The translations under genes and the position numbers were made by a program. The notes beneath the pieces are model-generated. The model worked only from the letters and a program-made list of their open reading frames with translations. It did no database searches and was not told the origin of the DNA. Positions 10,201-18,331 of a stretch of DNA of 64,000 nucleotides are shown piece after piece (position 1 is the first letter of the stretch; each line of letters begins with the position of its first letter). This stretch comes from Lederbergia lenta NBRC 16444 (GTDB taxonomy: Bacteria; Bacillota; Bacilli; Bacillales; Bacillaceae_C). Location: the NCBI RefSeq assembly GCF_001591545.1, contig NZ_BCVC01000001.1:1116001-1180000 (forward strand), read 5' to 3'.

Positions 10201-10855
10201 ACTTAAGCAAGAGATAAAGGAACTTTTATTTTATGTTAAACAAAGAGTGTTTTTCCGCTTCCCAGACTTTTTTAAGGAAGCATTCAATCCAGCAGTGCTA
10301 AAAGGAAATAGTCGAGATCAATTGAAAAAACAATTAGATGAATTATTAGCGACAATGGGCTATGATTTTGCTCAAGAAATGAGAGCTACATCTTTGCGGT
10401 TAGAACAATTTACGAAAAAACTACTCTATGGCCGATTTGGAGAGATAGAAAAAGAATTACAGTCCATACAATCCGAGATTACACTTTCTCAACTGCAAAT
10501 ACAGAATGGAGTTACACCTAACTTTGAATCTGCATTTGTTCGCGTAGAACGTAAGCCTTTAGAAACTGTTTTTAAGTATTTCAAAAATCCTAAGGCATTC
10601 TTTGAAAATAACGAAAAAAAGCAAATGGAAGAAGCTTTGCAAGATTTATTATCTCCTTTAGCTGAAAGTTATTTAGAAAGTGAACGTGTTAAGTTAAATG
10701 ATTATTATGGAGAAGCACTTCATGATAAGTTTTCAGAAATGGTGGATAACATCAGATTTGATACAGATGAGCAATACGACGCTTGGATTACTGCTTTAAC
10801 TGATAACAAAAAACTTTCAGAATGGATGAAAATCCAATCTACATTACAGAGATAA
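7253..10855 (+). CDS. dynA: Two-headed bacterial dynamin-like GTPase DynA
   Basis: The 1200-residue protein has two fused dynamin GTPase halves, as in B. subtilis DynA (YpbR), which tethers and fuses membranes and helps resist membrane stress and phage. The first half has a P-loop with K60 (HFSAGKS), DTPGVDS and NQIDK. The second has K640 (GAFSAGKSS), DTPGADS and NAID. Long helical stalk regions follow each head. The ATG at 7253 is used; the upstream TGAGGAG is 13 bases away, longer than ideal, and I see no better in-frame start. The sulfurtransferase gene follows after 26 bases. Confidence 0.95.
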   Translation: MVNILEEITKDSQLQKTLTLLDRFQQNGDRVRVEKAEQLLRKIHEKEFITAFSGHFSAGKSTMINALIGDQVLPSSPIPTSANLVKVLKSSEDYAKVYSHSQKTLLFQAPYNFETVKAYCKNGDVTNIEIGKKTSLLPKGVTIMDTPGVDSTDDAHRISTESALHLADIVFYVMDYNHVQSELNFMYTKNLLKHGVKLYLIINQIDKHNEQELSFTSFKKSVHDSFTSWEVEPAGIYFTTLKDPNHPENEFATIKSLIDHAFLHHDDLIQGTIDAAFNRLVTEHEAWLQEEMDLATQPYEQVVAEYSEEGLRTLFIEESKLKIEKETVMHTAPNWEKAFEKDREVILKNAYLMPFETRELAEQYLISAQADFKKGFLFSKKKTDDERSARLQAFYMGVKKQVESQINWHLKQLAVKKVEETELLDEDLQAAAQQIEITFDESLLTDAIHKGAGINGEYVLHYCEQIANRLRNIARKTSDQFKTAVADTLQVRIDTQLIMVNKHLAKLEKETTALRSLIELEKEYDEKKGLLYISSGKEEQLITLVKKWQKEKSDVAIYNDENVNIPEAIPAVVEPLKEYNTKIDSSIDRDTIIEKLDRAVTLLSGIKGFNRMTEQLFEKSSRLKHQSFTISLFGAFSAGKSSFANALLGESVLPVSPNPTTAAINRICPPTNENAHGTAIVRLKEADQLLADINESLSMFNYATTTLEEAFSVISKVLSHQKGEGKEKIHITFLTAFIQGFELYREKLGTDIKTNLEEFQSFVANEAQSCFVEAIDLFYDCSFTRKGITLVDTPGADSINARHTGVAFEYIKDSDAILFVTYYNHAFSKADREFLIQLGRVKDAFELDKMFFIVNAIDLASSEEEVAEVLTYVKSELTKNGIRFPKIYGLSSKLALIAEDKKASNLEAFTNEFNYFLDKDLNAMAVNSAEKDYQRVLVMLEQLIQSANEDESVKTQRRESLISTKEKIDRLLLENKANILSDRLKQEIKELLFYVKQRVFFRFPDFFKEAFNPAVLKGNSRDQLKKQLDELLATMGYDFAQEMRATSLRLEQFTKKLLYGRFGEIEKELQSIQSEITLSQLQIQNGVTPNFESAFVRVERKPLETVFKYFKNPKAFFENNEKKQMEEALQDLLSPLAESYLESERVKLNDYYGEALHDKFSEMVDNIRFDTDEQYDAWITALTDNKKLSEWMKIQSTLQR

Positions 10856-10881
10856 TGATTTCATTGAAAAGAGGAATGCTA

Positions 10882-11727
10882 ATGCACTATATTAAATCAA
10901 CCGAATGGTTAAATGAGCGATTAAATAATGTGAATATAAGAGTTATTGATTGTAGGTTTTCGCTAACAGATCGATCATATGGACAAAGAACTTTTAAAAA
11001 GGATCATATACCGGGAGCAGTTTTCTTTGATTTAGAAAAAGATTTATCAGGGCCTGTACAAGAACATGGCGGAAGGCATCCTTTACCAGACTTAAGTGTA
11101 TTTAAGCATAAATTAGAATTAGCCGGTATTAATAATCGAACGATTGTAGTAGCTTATGATGATGGTGAGGGCTCATTTGCCTCTCGGTTCTGGTGGTTAC
11201 TAACATATATCGGACATGACCAAGTGTATGTATTGGATGGAGGATTAAAGAAATGGAAAGATGCAGGTTATCCTATAACCTCACATACAATGAAATACGA
11301 AGAGACGGTATTTTCTATTTTTGAGAATAAGCATATGCTAGCAACTTATCTTGAAGTTAAACAAAGAAGTGCAGACAAGCAAGCGGTATTAATAGATTCA
11401 AGAGCTAAAGAACGATATCTCGGACTTACAGAGCCAATGGATAAAAGGCCTGGTCACATTCCTGGTGCGATAAACAAAGTATGGACGGAGGGATTTAAGG
11501 ATGGTAAATGGAAAAGCAAACAAGATCAAATAGCTCGATTTACTGAATTAGATCATTCAACTGAAATAATTGTTTATTGTGGATCAGGGGTAACTGCGAC
11601 GCCAAATATTCTTAACCTGATGAGTGCAGGATTTGAGAATGTAAAATTATATGCAGGCAGCTACTCTGATTGGGTTTCTTATGATGAAAATCCGGTTGAA
11701 GGAATAACTGACAAAACAGAGCCTTAA
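10882..11727 (+). CDS. Two-domain sulfurtransferase (rhodanese / mercaptopyruvate sulfurtransferase type)
   Basis: Two tandem rhodanese domains make up this 281-residue protein. The C-terminal one carries the active cysteine C233 in the loop CGSGVTA, the form typical of SseA-type enzymes that transfer sulfane sulfur from 3-mercaptopyruvate or thiosulfate. The N-terminal domain is the usual inactive partner. The start chosen is ATG 10882, 8 bases after AGAGGA; the longer frame from 10822 overlaps dynA and lacks a ribosome site. The in vivo sulfur donor cannot be read from the sequence. Confidence 0.9.
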   Translation: MHYIKSTEWLNERLNNVNIRVIDCRFSLTDRSYGQRTFKKDHIPGAVFFDLEKDLSGPVQEHGGRHPLPDLSVFKHKLELAGINNRTIVVAYDDGEGSFASRFWWLLTYIGHDQVYVLDGGLKKWKDAGYPITSHTMKYEETVFSIFENKHMLATYLEVKQRSADKQAVLIDSRAKERYLGLTEPMDKRPGHIPGAINKVWTEGFKDGKWKSKQDQIARFTELDHSTEIIVYCGSGVTATPNILNLMSAGFENVKLYAGSYSDWVSYDENPVEGITDKTEP

Positions 11728-11743
11728 TTTCGGCTCTGTTTTC
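11715..11743 (+). terminator. Terminator overlapping the sulfurtransferase stop
   Basis: The stem AACAGAGCC / GGCTCTGTT includes the TAA stop codon in its loop and is followed by a short T-rich run. Confidence 0.8.
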
Positions 11744-11791
11744 ATATGTTATAATGGAAGAATGAAATGATTTGGAGAGGTGTATCTAGTA

Positions 11792-12703
11792 ATGAAACAA
11801 CAGCATTTATTATTAATCGATGGAATGGCACTTTTATTCCGTTCCTTTTATGCAACAGCAGTAAGTAAATATTTTATGGTCAATACTGCGGGTGTGCCGA
11901 CCAATGCGGTCCAAGGGTATATCAAACATTTACTGATGGCAGTTGAACATGTAAACCCAACGCATGTGGCAGTTTGTTGGGATATGGGTAGTGTGACATT
12001 TCGTAATGATTTATATCCGGAGTACAAGGCTAACCGAGGTGCTGCACCAGAAGAATTGATTCCTCAATTTGATCTTGCGAAAGAGGTTACTACTGCTTTT
12101 AACATTCCTAACATTGGAATAGCAGGATTTGAAGCAGATGACTGTATCGGAACAATTTGCGAGCAGTATAAAGATCAAATGAATATTTCTGTACTAACTG
12201 GTGATCGAGATTTAATCCAAATAGTAGATGAGAATGTGCAAGTCCTAATTATGCAAAAAGGGATGGGCAACTATAAAACATATACAACTTCTTTAGTATG
12301 GGATGAATTTAACATACTCCCAAAGCAGCTTATAGACGTGAAGGCATTGATGGGCGACTCTAGTGATGGTTACCCGGGAGTAAAAGGGATTGGTGAAAAA
12401 ACAGCATTGAAGCTCATCCAAACATACGATCATATTGAGGGTTTATTAGAAAACATTGCACATATTACACCAGGACAAAGAAAGAAGATTGAAGCAGAAA
12501 CAGAAGTCTTACATTTATGCAGGGAATTAGCCAAAATAAAATGTGACACACCACTCCTGCAAATAAATATAAATGATTGCACATGGGAAGAAGTCCCTTC
12601 TACAGCATGGGATGCCATATCAGAACATGAGTTGAAAACAATACACAGTTATTTGCTTAAATCATCCATGTACTCTGGAGCAGGGGAAATTTTTAGTAGT
12701 TAA
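11792..12703 (+). CDS. ypcP: 5'-3' exonuclease, stand-alone Pol I-type nuclease domain
   Basis: This 303-residue FEN-superfamily nuclease matches the separate 5' nuclease domain of DNA polymerase I and the B. subtilis YpcP protein, which removes RNA primers and flaps. Acidic metal-binding motifs are visible as LIDGMALLFRS, WDMG, GFEADDCIGT and TGDRDLIQ, and a helix-3-turn-helix lies in GVKGIGEKTALKLI. GGAGAGG lies 11 bases before ATG 11792; a GTG at 11780 overlaps the ribosome site and is not favoured. A terminator follows. Confidence 0.93.
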   Translation: MKQQHLLLIDGMALLFRSFYATAVSKYFMVNTAGVPTNAVQGYIKHLLMAVEHVNPTHVAVCWDMGSVTFRNDLYPEYKANRGAAPEELIPQFDLAKEVTTAFNIPNIGIAGFEADDCIGTICEQYKDQMNISVLTGDRDLIQIVDENVQVLIMQKGMGNYKTYTTSLVWDEFNILPKQLIDVKALMGDSSDGYPGVKGIGEKTALKLIQTYDHIEGLLENIAHITPGQRKKIEAETEVLHLCRELAKIKCDTPLLQININDCTWEEVPSTAWDAISEHELKTIHSYLLKSSMYSGAGEIFSS

Positions 12704-12717
12704 TAAGTAATAGCTCA

Positions 12718-12758
12718 GACGCCAGTAAGTTAAGTATAAACTGCGTCGAAGATTTTTT
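12718..12758 (+). terminator. Terminator after ypcP
   Basis: An imperfect stem GACGCcAGT / ACTGCGTC is followed, after a few bases, by seven T residues. Confidence 0.65.
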
Positions 12759-12846
12759 TATTGGTAGCCGCTATTTAAAAATACCAATTTTAGTATAGTT
12801 ATTCAGGGTTCTACTTTCCTATTTAAACGCAAAGGGGAAGAATTCA

Positions 12847-13131
12847 TTGGCATTGAAATATTATGATTTGGAAAATTATCTTCTAAATTTAGAAGATAAA
12901 GGTTTTAAATTTAAAGAAGATGCTATCTCGTTTATATACTTCGGAAAGCAGTTAACTGGATCTACAGACAATCTTGTTACGCTATCCATCGAATTAACGC
13001 TTAAAAATCAAAAAAGATTTGACGGTAGCTTTTATTTATCTTTACTTGAAACTCTGAAAGAAAACAATATTCAAACGAGTGTGCAGGCGTATGAATTTGC
13101 CAAGGATATTGGTTTGCTTAAAAATTCATGA
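12847..13131 (+). CDS. DUF6123-like small protein of unknown function
   Basis: The 94-residue soluble protein begins with a TTG at 12847, 8 bases after AAAGGGGA. It contains the pattern LEDKGFKFKEDAISFIYFGKQ and ends in a helical region, which I associate with the Bacillaceae-only DUF6123 family. No catalytic motif, signal peptide or membrane segment is visible. It is transcribed alone between two terminators. Function is unknown. Confidence 0.75.
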   Translation: MALKYYDLENYLLNLEDKGFKFKEDAISFIYFGKQLTGSTDNLVTLSIELTLKNQKRFDGSFYLSLLETLKENNIQTSVQAYEFAKDIGLLKNS

Positions 13132-13162
13132 TAGAAATAATAACTTAATATATACTCTAAAA

Positions 13163-13196
13163 GGCGACATTTCGATACATACGAAATGTCGCTTTT
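13163..13196 (+). terminator. Terminator after the DUF6123-like gene
   Basis: A near-perfect 13 bp stem (GCGACATTTCGT-type arms) is followed by a short T-run. Confidence 0.85.
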
Positions 13197-13384
13197 CTAT
13201 ACCTTTATATAATGATCCCGCTTCGTTTTAGGACTATGGTAAATGAAGATGATTAAACTGGCTATTTGAAGCGCTTAACTTTATTGCATATAATATGTTT
13301 ATTTAAAAAAACAATTAGTAAGTATGCAATTAATCCAGAAGGGCAAGATAAACTAGTAAAAAATATGCTAGCTTGAGGAGGATT

Positions 13385-13885
13385 ATGTTGGGAATATTAA
13401 GTGGCAATCCAAAAGATGAACCAATGCATTATGGTGAAGTATTTGGAACATGGTCTTTTTTAATGACAGGTAAAGGAATGGTAGCTGCTTATCAGGCACT
13501 TACTAATCATGCCGGGGACGAGGACTTGAAAAAGCTGATAGAAGAATCAATCCAGCATTGCACGAATGAAATGAAACAAATAGAAGAGTTATTAAAGGAA
13601 AATGGGGTTGGATTACCACCCGCTCCACCCGAACGGCCTAACACCAGCGTGGATGAAATCCCAGTAGGTGCTCGTTTCCAGGATCCTGAAATTGCGGCTA
13701 AATTATCAGCTGATACTGCAGCTGGCTTAATAGCATGCAGCACAATTATGGGACAATCTATCCGGGAAGACATTGCGGTAATGTTCGGTCAAATCCATAT
13801 GCAAAAAGCTGCGCTAGGTGCAAAACTACTTCGTTTAAATAAGGAAAAAGGATGGTTAATACCTCCTCCACTACATCATAAATAA
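13385..13885 (+). CDS. DUF3231 family protein
   Basis: This 166-residue protein fits the DUF3231 family common in spore-forming Bacillaceae. It is mostly helical, with MHYGEVFGTWSFL near the start and a Pro-rich linker (PPAPPERP) in the middle. The C-terminal half carries Met and His residues (IMGQSIREDIAVMFGQIHMQ), consistent with a ferritin-like helical bundle, but metal binding is inference. ATG 13385 follows GAGGAGGA at good spacing. Function is unknown. Confidence 0.8.
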   Translation: MLGILSGNPKDEPMHYGEVFGTWSFLMTGKGMVAAYQALTNHAGDEDLKKLIEESIQHCTNEMKQIEELLKENGVGLPPAPPERPNTSVDEIPVGARFQDPEIAAKLSADTAAGLIACSTIMGQSIREDIAVMFGQIHMQKAALGAKLLRLNKEKGWLIPPPLHHK

Positions 13886-13939
13886 TTGAACATAGAGCAT
13901 CCTCTGGAGAATGTTCTTAATGCAATGGTATGCTGTAAA

Positions 13940-13966
13940 GGAGCCCGATTTTTTGGAGGGCTCCTA
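13940..13966 (+). terminator. Hairpin after DUF3231 gene, possible terminator
   Basis: A perfect GGAGCCC / GGGCTCC stem lies about 55 bases after the stop. The T-run after it is poor, so terminator strength is doubtful. Confidence 0.45.
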
Positions 13967-14085
13967 TTAACTTACCTAGGAAAGGTAAAGTTTTTTACTG
14001 TGCTGCTATGGTACATGGAACATGTTTAGCTATATATTAAAATGACCCTCGCTAATAATAAATTGAACATAAGGAGGGATTACTG

Positions 14086-14584
14086 TTGAAAATACAAGCT
14101 CACCAAAAGGAGAAAAAGAATAAAGACAACTTAAAAAAATTGGCCTGGTGGCAGTTGTCCCTTATAGGTGTTGGACGTATTATTGGAACAGGATACTTTT
14201 TAGGTTTAGGTATTGGTATTAAGATGACGAGACCTTCTAATCTTATTTCCTTTATACTTGCGGGAATAGGTACATATATCGTTTTTGAAGTGCTGGCAAA
14301 AATGTCTGCCCAGGATCCTCAAGAGGGTTCATTTCGTTCTTACGCTAAAAAGGCATATGATGCTTGGGCTGGCTTTCGACTGGCTGGGTTTATTGGTTCT
14401 CTGAAATGCTAATCACTGGAAGTCAACTAACGGTATTATCTATTCTTTCTAGGTTTTGGTTCCCCGAATGTCCCAATTATGGATGTTTGCTACAGGTTAC
14501 GCAATTCTTGGTGTGCTAGTTGTTGTCATAGGTACGAAGGGATTTGAGCAGATCCAAAACATCTTTAAAAAAATGAGTAGCTAA
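14086..14584 (+). pseudogene. Decayed amino acid permease (AAT/APC family), N-terminal fragment
   Basis: A TTG at 14086 behind AAGGAGGGA opens a frame with the N-terminal signature of AAT-family permeases (WWQLSLIGVGRIIGTGYFLG). The frame shifts by one base near 14380, after which a second frame continues the family sequence (WVYWFSEMLITGSQLT, SRFWFP). A second shift near 14480 leads to FATGYAILGVLVVVIGTKGFE, ending at a stop at 14584. Only about 170 of some 470 expected residues are represented, so the last two thirds are deleted. The transporter cannot be functional. Confidence 0.85.
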
Positions 14585-14713
14585 AGGAAAATTGTTCAAG
14601 TATAGATCTGCTAGTGAGATAATGTGTTTAATTTTTGGTGTCGAAAGGAGTAGAACTTTTTGGGGGATAAAATCCCTTAAACTAAGCAGAATACAGGATA
14701 AGGAGATGATCGA

Positions 14714-15184
14714 ATGAAGCATGTTACAGCGCTAGCAATTAAATTCATTTCTAGCCTTGTTCTTCTGTATATTTTGCTTGGAGTAATCTATGGTTTAAGT
14801 TTTACTAATGTGTTTTTGATTACAATGGTTCTGGGGATTACCTCCTATTTAATAGGTGATTTGCTTATACTGCCAAGAACGAACAATATGATTGCAACTT
14901 TTTCAGATTTTGGTCTTGCCTTAATTGTTATATGGGTAATGACAGCTAATTTAACAACTAATCAGAATACCTTTGCCATTTCATTAATTTCAGCATTAGG
15001 GATCGCACTATTTGAATTGATTTTTCATAAATATGTAGCAAAATATGTAATTGACGAAACCCCAAAAGAAGTTGGTCATCAATCAGAAATCCTGCAATAT
15101 CAAACAGAGGCTTCAGAAGAGCTGTACCCAGAAAGTGATAAAAATAAAAAAAAGAAGATGAACGATTATATTAAATCAACTTAA
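14714..15184 (+). CDS. DUF2512 (YndM-like) membrane protein
   Basis: The 156-residue protein has four predicted membrane helices in the first 120 residues and a charged C-terminal tail ending in KNKKKKMNDYIKST. The N-terminal ALAIKFISSLVLLYILLG and the GDLLILPRTNN loop match the DUF2512/YndM family of Bacillaceae. ATG 14714 follows AAGGAGATG. Function is unknown. It lies just downstream of the dead permease but shows no link to it. Confidence 0.8.
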   Translation: MKHVTALAIKFISSLVLLYILLGVIYGLSFTNVFLITMVLGITSYLIGDLLILPRTNNMIATFSDFGLALIVIWVMTANLTTNQNTFAISLISALGIALFELIFHKYVAKYVIDETPKEVGHQSEILQYQTEASEELYPESDKNKKKKMNDYIKST

Positions 15185-15289
15185 TCATTACGGAAAGGGG
15201 AAACCAAATAGGAGTTCCCCTTATTAAATTAAATGTTTTTGTAAATACAATATTTAAATTCTGGATAAAATAATATGTTTAGTATTATG

Positions 15290-15676
15290 TCATCGTTCGT
15301 AAATGGCTTTCCGAGCTAATCGATCTGCTTGTTTGTTCCCTTTGGAGGGTATCCACTTTATGAAAAATAAATCGAACCTATTTGATAATTCCAAAGCTGT
15401 ATTTAATAGTGGTCGATATTTCACATTACGTACATATTCCTTTTCTATTGCGTTAACAACCGCGGAAGAATCGGAGCGTACAGAGATGATGGAATATCCA
15501 TTTTCCAAACAGATATCTAAGCTTGAAATTAAAGCATGAAATTCTGCTTCATGATTGTCCATTACACCTAATGGAATAGAGAAGCTTTCTACTTTTCCGT
15601 TATTTCTAATGAAAATTCCAGCACCACTTAATCCTGGGTCACCAGCGCTCGCACCATCAATATAAACCTCAACCAT
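15290..15676 (-). CDS. ypdQ: RNase H-like protein (reverse-transcriptase-like family)
   Basis: This 128-residue RNase HI-fold protein matches B. subtilis YpdQ. The four acidic residues expected at the active site are seen in YIDGASAGDPG, NHEAEFHAL, SVRSDSSAV and KGNKQADRLA, so nuclease activity on RNA-DNA hybrids is possible, though small Bacillus homologues are not all active. The start is ATG 15676 after GGAGAA; the ORF extension to 15694 contains the ribosome site. It is divergent from ypeP with a 90-base gap. Confidence 0.87.
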   Translation of the reverse strand: MVEVYIDGASAGDPGLSGAGIFIRNNGKVESFSIPLGVMDNHEAEFHALISSLDICLENGYSIISVRSDSSAVVNAIEKEYVRNVKYRPLLNTALELSNRFDLFFIKWIPSKGNKQADRLARKAIYER

Positions 15677-15765
15677 TTGAAATTCTCCTTTCAATGATTA
15701 ATAATAAAACCTCCGGGAAGTATCATAATAAAGAACAGATTCGCCTTAAACGAAAGGTGTGACTA

Positions 15766-16425
15766 ATGATGAAAATAAAATTAAAAATTACTTATCAAGG
15801 CACAAAAACAATCGCAGTTCCATTTGAATCCGAATGGATAGAAGAAAAATATACAGATCCATTGCTCGTGGATTTACAGAAAACAGGAAGAATAAAGGAT
15901 ATAACCATTATGGATGAGATGGGGAGAGAATGGAACAGAAAAGAGTATGAAAAACTGAAACAAAAGATGGAAAGTGAACCGAAAAACCCAGTTGTTTATT
16001 TTGATGGAGGCTTTGATAGAGATACTAGTGAATCAGGGATTGGTATCGTTATTTATTATGAAAAAGGAAATGCCACATATAGATATAGAATAAATGCAAA
16101 ATTAGATGAGCTTGAAACCAATAATGAAGCAGAGTACGCGGCGTTGTATCAGTCACTATCATCATTGGAAGAGATAGGGATGAAACAATTGCCATGTATA
16201 TTTAGAGGAGATTCTCAAGGTGTCCTAAAACAGTTGGCAGGAGAGTGGCCGTGTTACGAAAAGACTTTAAATAAATGGCTGGATAGAATTGAAGCAAAAA
16301 TTACAAAGTTAGGTATAAAGCCTTCATATGAAATCATCTCAAGAACGGAAAACAAAGAGGCGGATAAACTTGCTACCCAAGCACTTGAAAACAAAATAAT
16401 TCAGAGCCATTCGAAAATGGTTTAA
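15766..16425 (+). CDS. ypeP: RNase H-like protein with N-terminal extension
   Basis: The protein (219 residues) has an N-terminal region of about 75 residues without a recognised domain and a C-terminal RNase HI-like domain. Acidic positions are visible in YFDGGFDRDTSESG, NNEAEYAAL, FRGDSQGV and ENKEADKLA. It corresponds in size and place to B. subtilis YpeP, next to ypdQ and ypeQ. The ATG at 15766 follows AAAGGTGTG; a second ATG is three bases later. Two RNase H-like genes side by side may be partly redundant. Confidence 0.85.
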   Translation: MMKIKLKITYQGTKTIAVPFESEWIEEKYTDPLLVDLQKTGRIKDITIMDEMGREWNRKEYEKLKQKMESEPKNPVVYFDGGFDRDTSESGIGIVIYYEKGNATYRYRINAKLDELETNNEAEYAALYQSLSSLEEIGMKQLPCIFRGDSQGVLKQLAGEWPCYEKTLNKWLDRIEAKITKLGIKPSYEIISRTENKEADKLATQALENKIIQSHSKMV

Positions 16426-16448
16426 TCCATGGCAGAAAGGTTATAAAT

Positions 16449-16628
16449 ATGAAGCGTTGTCAAATAATTAAAGAAATAGATGAATTACTATCTACTTATT
16501 GTGAAGGTTGTTTTTTAAAAACATACCATAGGAAGACATATAGTAAAGCTCAAGCACATACATTTTGTATAAAGCAATGTACTGTCGGAAAACATATTCA
16601 GACTAAAGGAAAAACCTTATTAAAATGA
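16449..16628 (+). CDS. ypeQ: Small zinc-finger protein YpeQ
   Basis: This 59-residue ORF has an AGAAAGG site 8 bases before its ATG and lies 23 bases after ypeP. It contains CEGC near residues 18-21 and FCIKQC near residues 39-44, spaced as in the YpeQ zinc-finger family, with basic surroundings. The gene order ypeP-ypeQ matches B. subtilis. A zinc-binding, nucleic-acid-related role is inferred. A shared terminator follows. Confidence 0.85.
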   Translation: MKRCQIIKEIDELLSTYCEGCFLKTYHRKTYSKAQAHTFCIKQCTVGKHIQTKGKTLLK

Positions 16629-16652
16629 GGAATAGAACCTCTGGTTAAATAT

Positions 16653-16681
16653 AAAAGCTGGCAAATTTTTTGCCAGCTTTT
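16653..16681. terminator. Bidirectional terminator between ypeQ and cspD
   Basis: AAAAGCTGGCAAA pairs with TTTGCCAGCTTTT, with A-run and T-run on either side, so it can serve both convergent genes. Confidence 0.9.
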
Positions 16682-16690
16682 ACAATTATA

Positions 16691-16894
16691 TTATGAAAGT
16701 TTAGTTACATTAGCTGCTTGAGGTCCACGATTTCCTTCTACAATTTCAAAAGAAACTTCTTCGCCTTCTTCTAATGATTTGAAGCCTTCACCTAAAATTG
16801 CTGAGAAATGAACGAATACATCGTCGCCGCCTTCAATTTCAAGAAAGCCAAATCCTTTTTCATTATTAAACCATTTTACTTTACCGTTTTGCAT
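16691..16894 (-). CDS. cspD: Cold-shock protein, CspD type
   Basis: The 67-residue protein is a single cold-shock domain with RNP1 (KGFGFLEI) and RNP2 (DVFVHFSAI), which bind single-stranded RNA and DNA as chaperones. ATG 16894 follows AGGAGGAAT. The open frame extends upstream to 16924, but the extension covers the ribosome site. A 5' leader of perhaps 90 bases contains a hairpin (AATATTATCATC / GATGATATT), as is common for cold-shock mRNAs. It is convergent with ypeQ. Confidence 0.95.
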   Translation of the reverse strand: MQNGKVKWFNNEKGFGFLEIEGGDDVFVHFSAILGEGFKSLEEGEEVSFEIVEGNRGPQAANVTKLS

Positions 16895-17134
16895 AGTACT
16901 TATTCCTCCTAAATCATACAGCACAATGTGCTATCAAAAATATTATCATCGGTATATAGATGATATTTTTATATTACGATAAAACACTTTCAATGTAAAG
17001 GCGATTGCCTTATTATCTATTTATTGAAACAATAGAAAGCTTTGGATGAGATGAGTATGCCTATCCTTGTGAAAAGCAAAGCTATATAGTAAACTTTTAG
17101 ATGCTTATAAATACTTATAAGGGGTAGGGATAGA

Positions 17135-17578
17135 ATGCCAACACCTAGTATGGAAGATTATATTGAACAAATATATTTATTAATTGAAAATAAAGGATAC
17201 GCTCGAGTCTCTGATATAGCAGAAGCTTTAGCTGTTCATCCATCATCAGTTACTAAGATGGTCCAAAAGTTAGACCGAGATAGCTATCTTATTTACGAGA
17301 AATATAGAGGACTAATACTCACGTCAAAAGGAAAGAAAATAGGCAGGAGACTTGTAGAACGTCATGATCTCCTAGAAAAGTTTTTGCATATAATCGGTGT
17401 AAAGGAAGAAAACATTTATGAAGATGTGGAAGGCATCGAACATCATTTGAGTTGGAATTCAATCGATAGAATAGGTGACCTCGTTCAATATTTCGAAGCT
17501 GATTCCAAACGAGTAAAAGAATTAGAATTGCTGCACTTAAATAGCGAAGAGGAAGTAAGTGATAAAGAACCAATATAA
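17135..17578 (+). CDS. mntR: Manganese-responsive transcriptional regulator MntR
   Basis: This DtxR-family repressor (147 residues) is close to B. subtilis MntR, which binds Mn2+ and represses manganese uptake genes. The winged-helix region reads [22 protein letters not shown]. Metal ligands are visible as D8 and E11 (MEDYIEQ) and the cluster [12 protein letters not shown] 17135 follows GGGGTAGGG. The window also carries a manganese-efflux-type cation pump at 53.9 kb, a plausible but distant partner. Confidence 0.95.
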   Translation: MPTPSMEDYIEQIYLLIENKGYARVSDIAEALAVHPSSVTKMVQKLDRDSYLIYEKYRGLILTSKGKKIGRRLVERHDLLEKFLHIIGVKEENIYEDVEGIEHHLSWNSIDRIGDLVQYFEADSKRVKELELLHLNSEEEVSDKEPI

Positions 17579-17628
17579 CCTGGTTCTTTTTTTATACTGA
17601 TTTGTATAAATAGAGAGGAGGGTTAAAG

Positions 17629-18306
17629 ATGAGTGAATACTCTTGGAATGAAGATGTCAAAACTTCATGGAATCAAAAAGCTTCTTATTGGCATACAAAT
17701 AGTGTGGATATGTGGGAAAAAGGGAGTCGTAAAGATATCATACCTTTTTTTAGGAAGCATATTCCTTATGGTGTGGATATTATCGATATAGGTTGTGGCG
17801 ATGGTTATGGTTCCAAGTTGCTAATGGAGCAAGGTTATCATGTAATCGGAATAGATATATCGGAAGAAATGATCAGGCTAGCGAAAGAAAATAATGAAAA
17901 TATTCATTTTATCACAGGAGATGTGCAAGATCTGCCATTTCGAGATGAAAGTTTTACAGGTGTTATTGCGATTAATTGTCTAGAATGGACGAAAGATCCA
18001 TTTAAATCGCTTTACGAAATACATAGAATTACTAAAAATGGCGGTTACGCATGTATCGGAATATTAGGACCAACGGCGAAACCGCGTGAAAATAGTTATC
18101 CAAGATTAATTGGAAAAAATGCGATATGTAATACAATGATGCCATGGGAATTTGAACGACTTGCTAGAGAAAATGGCTGGAGAAAAATTGCGGAAAAAGG
18201 TGTATACAAAAAAGGCGTATCTGAAAAGCTTTTACTCGGCCTATCAACCGAATTAAAACAAGCACTCACTTTTATGCAATTGTTTATACTGCAACGAGAA
18301 AGTTAA
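17629..18306 (+). CDS. Class I SAM-dependent methyltransferase
   Basis: The protein (225 residues) shows the Rossmann methyltransferase motifs: DIGCGDGYG (motif I), GIDISEEMI (acidic end of strand 2) and GDVQDLPF, typical of the UbiE/Type 11 group. The substrate cannot be told from the sequence. The ATG at 17629 follows GAGAGGAGGG and is 50 bases after mntR. The AIM24 gene follows after 25 bases. Confidence 0.85.
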   Translation: MSEYSWNEDVKTSWNQKASYWHTNSVDMWEKGSRKDIIPFFRKHIPYGVDIIDIGCGDGYGSKLLMEQGYHVIGIDISEEMIRLAKENNENIHFITGDVQDLPFRDESFTGVIAINCLEWTKDPFKSLYEIHRITKNGGYACIGILGPTAKPRENSYPRLIGKNAICNTMMPWEFERLARENGWRKIAEKGVYKKGVSEKLLLGLSTELKQALTFMQLFILQRES

Positions 18307-18331
18307 AAATGAATGGGAGGGGAAGGTATAT

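Noticed and set aside
13300..13379. Short frame ending NPEGQDKLVKNMLA before the DUF3231 gene
   Set aside because: It looks coding-like over some 25 codons but has no ribosome site or clear start. It may be a gene remnant, with too little left to call.
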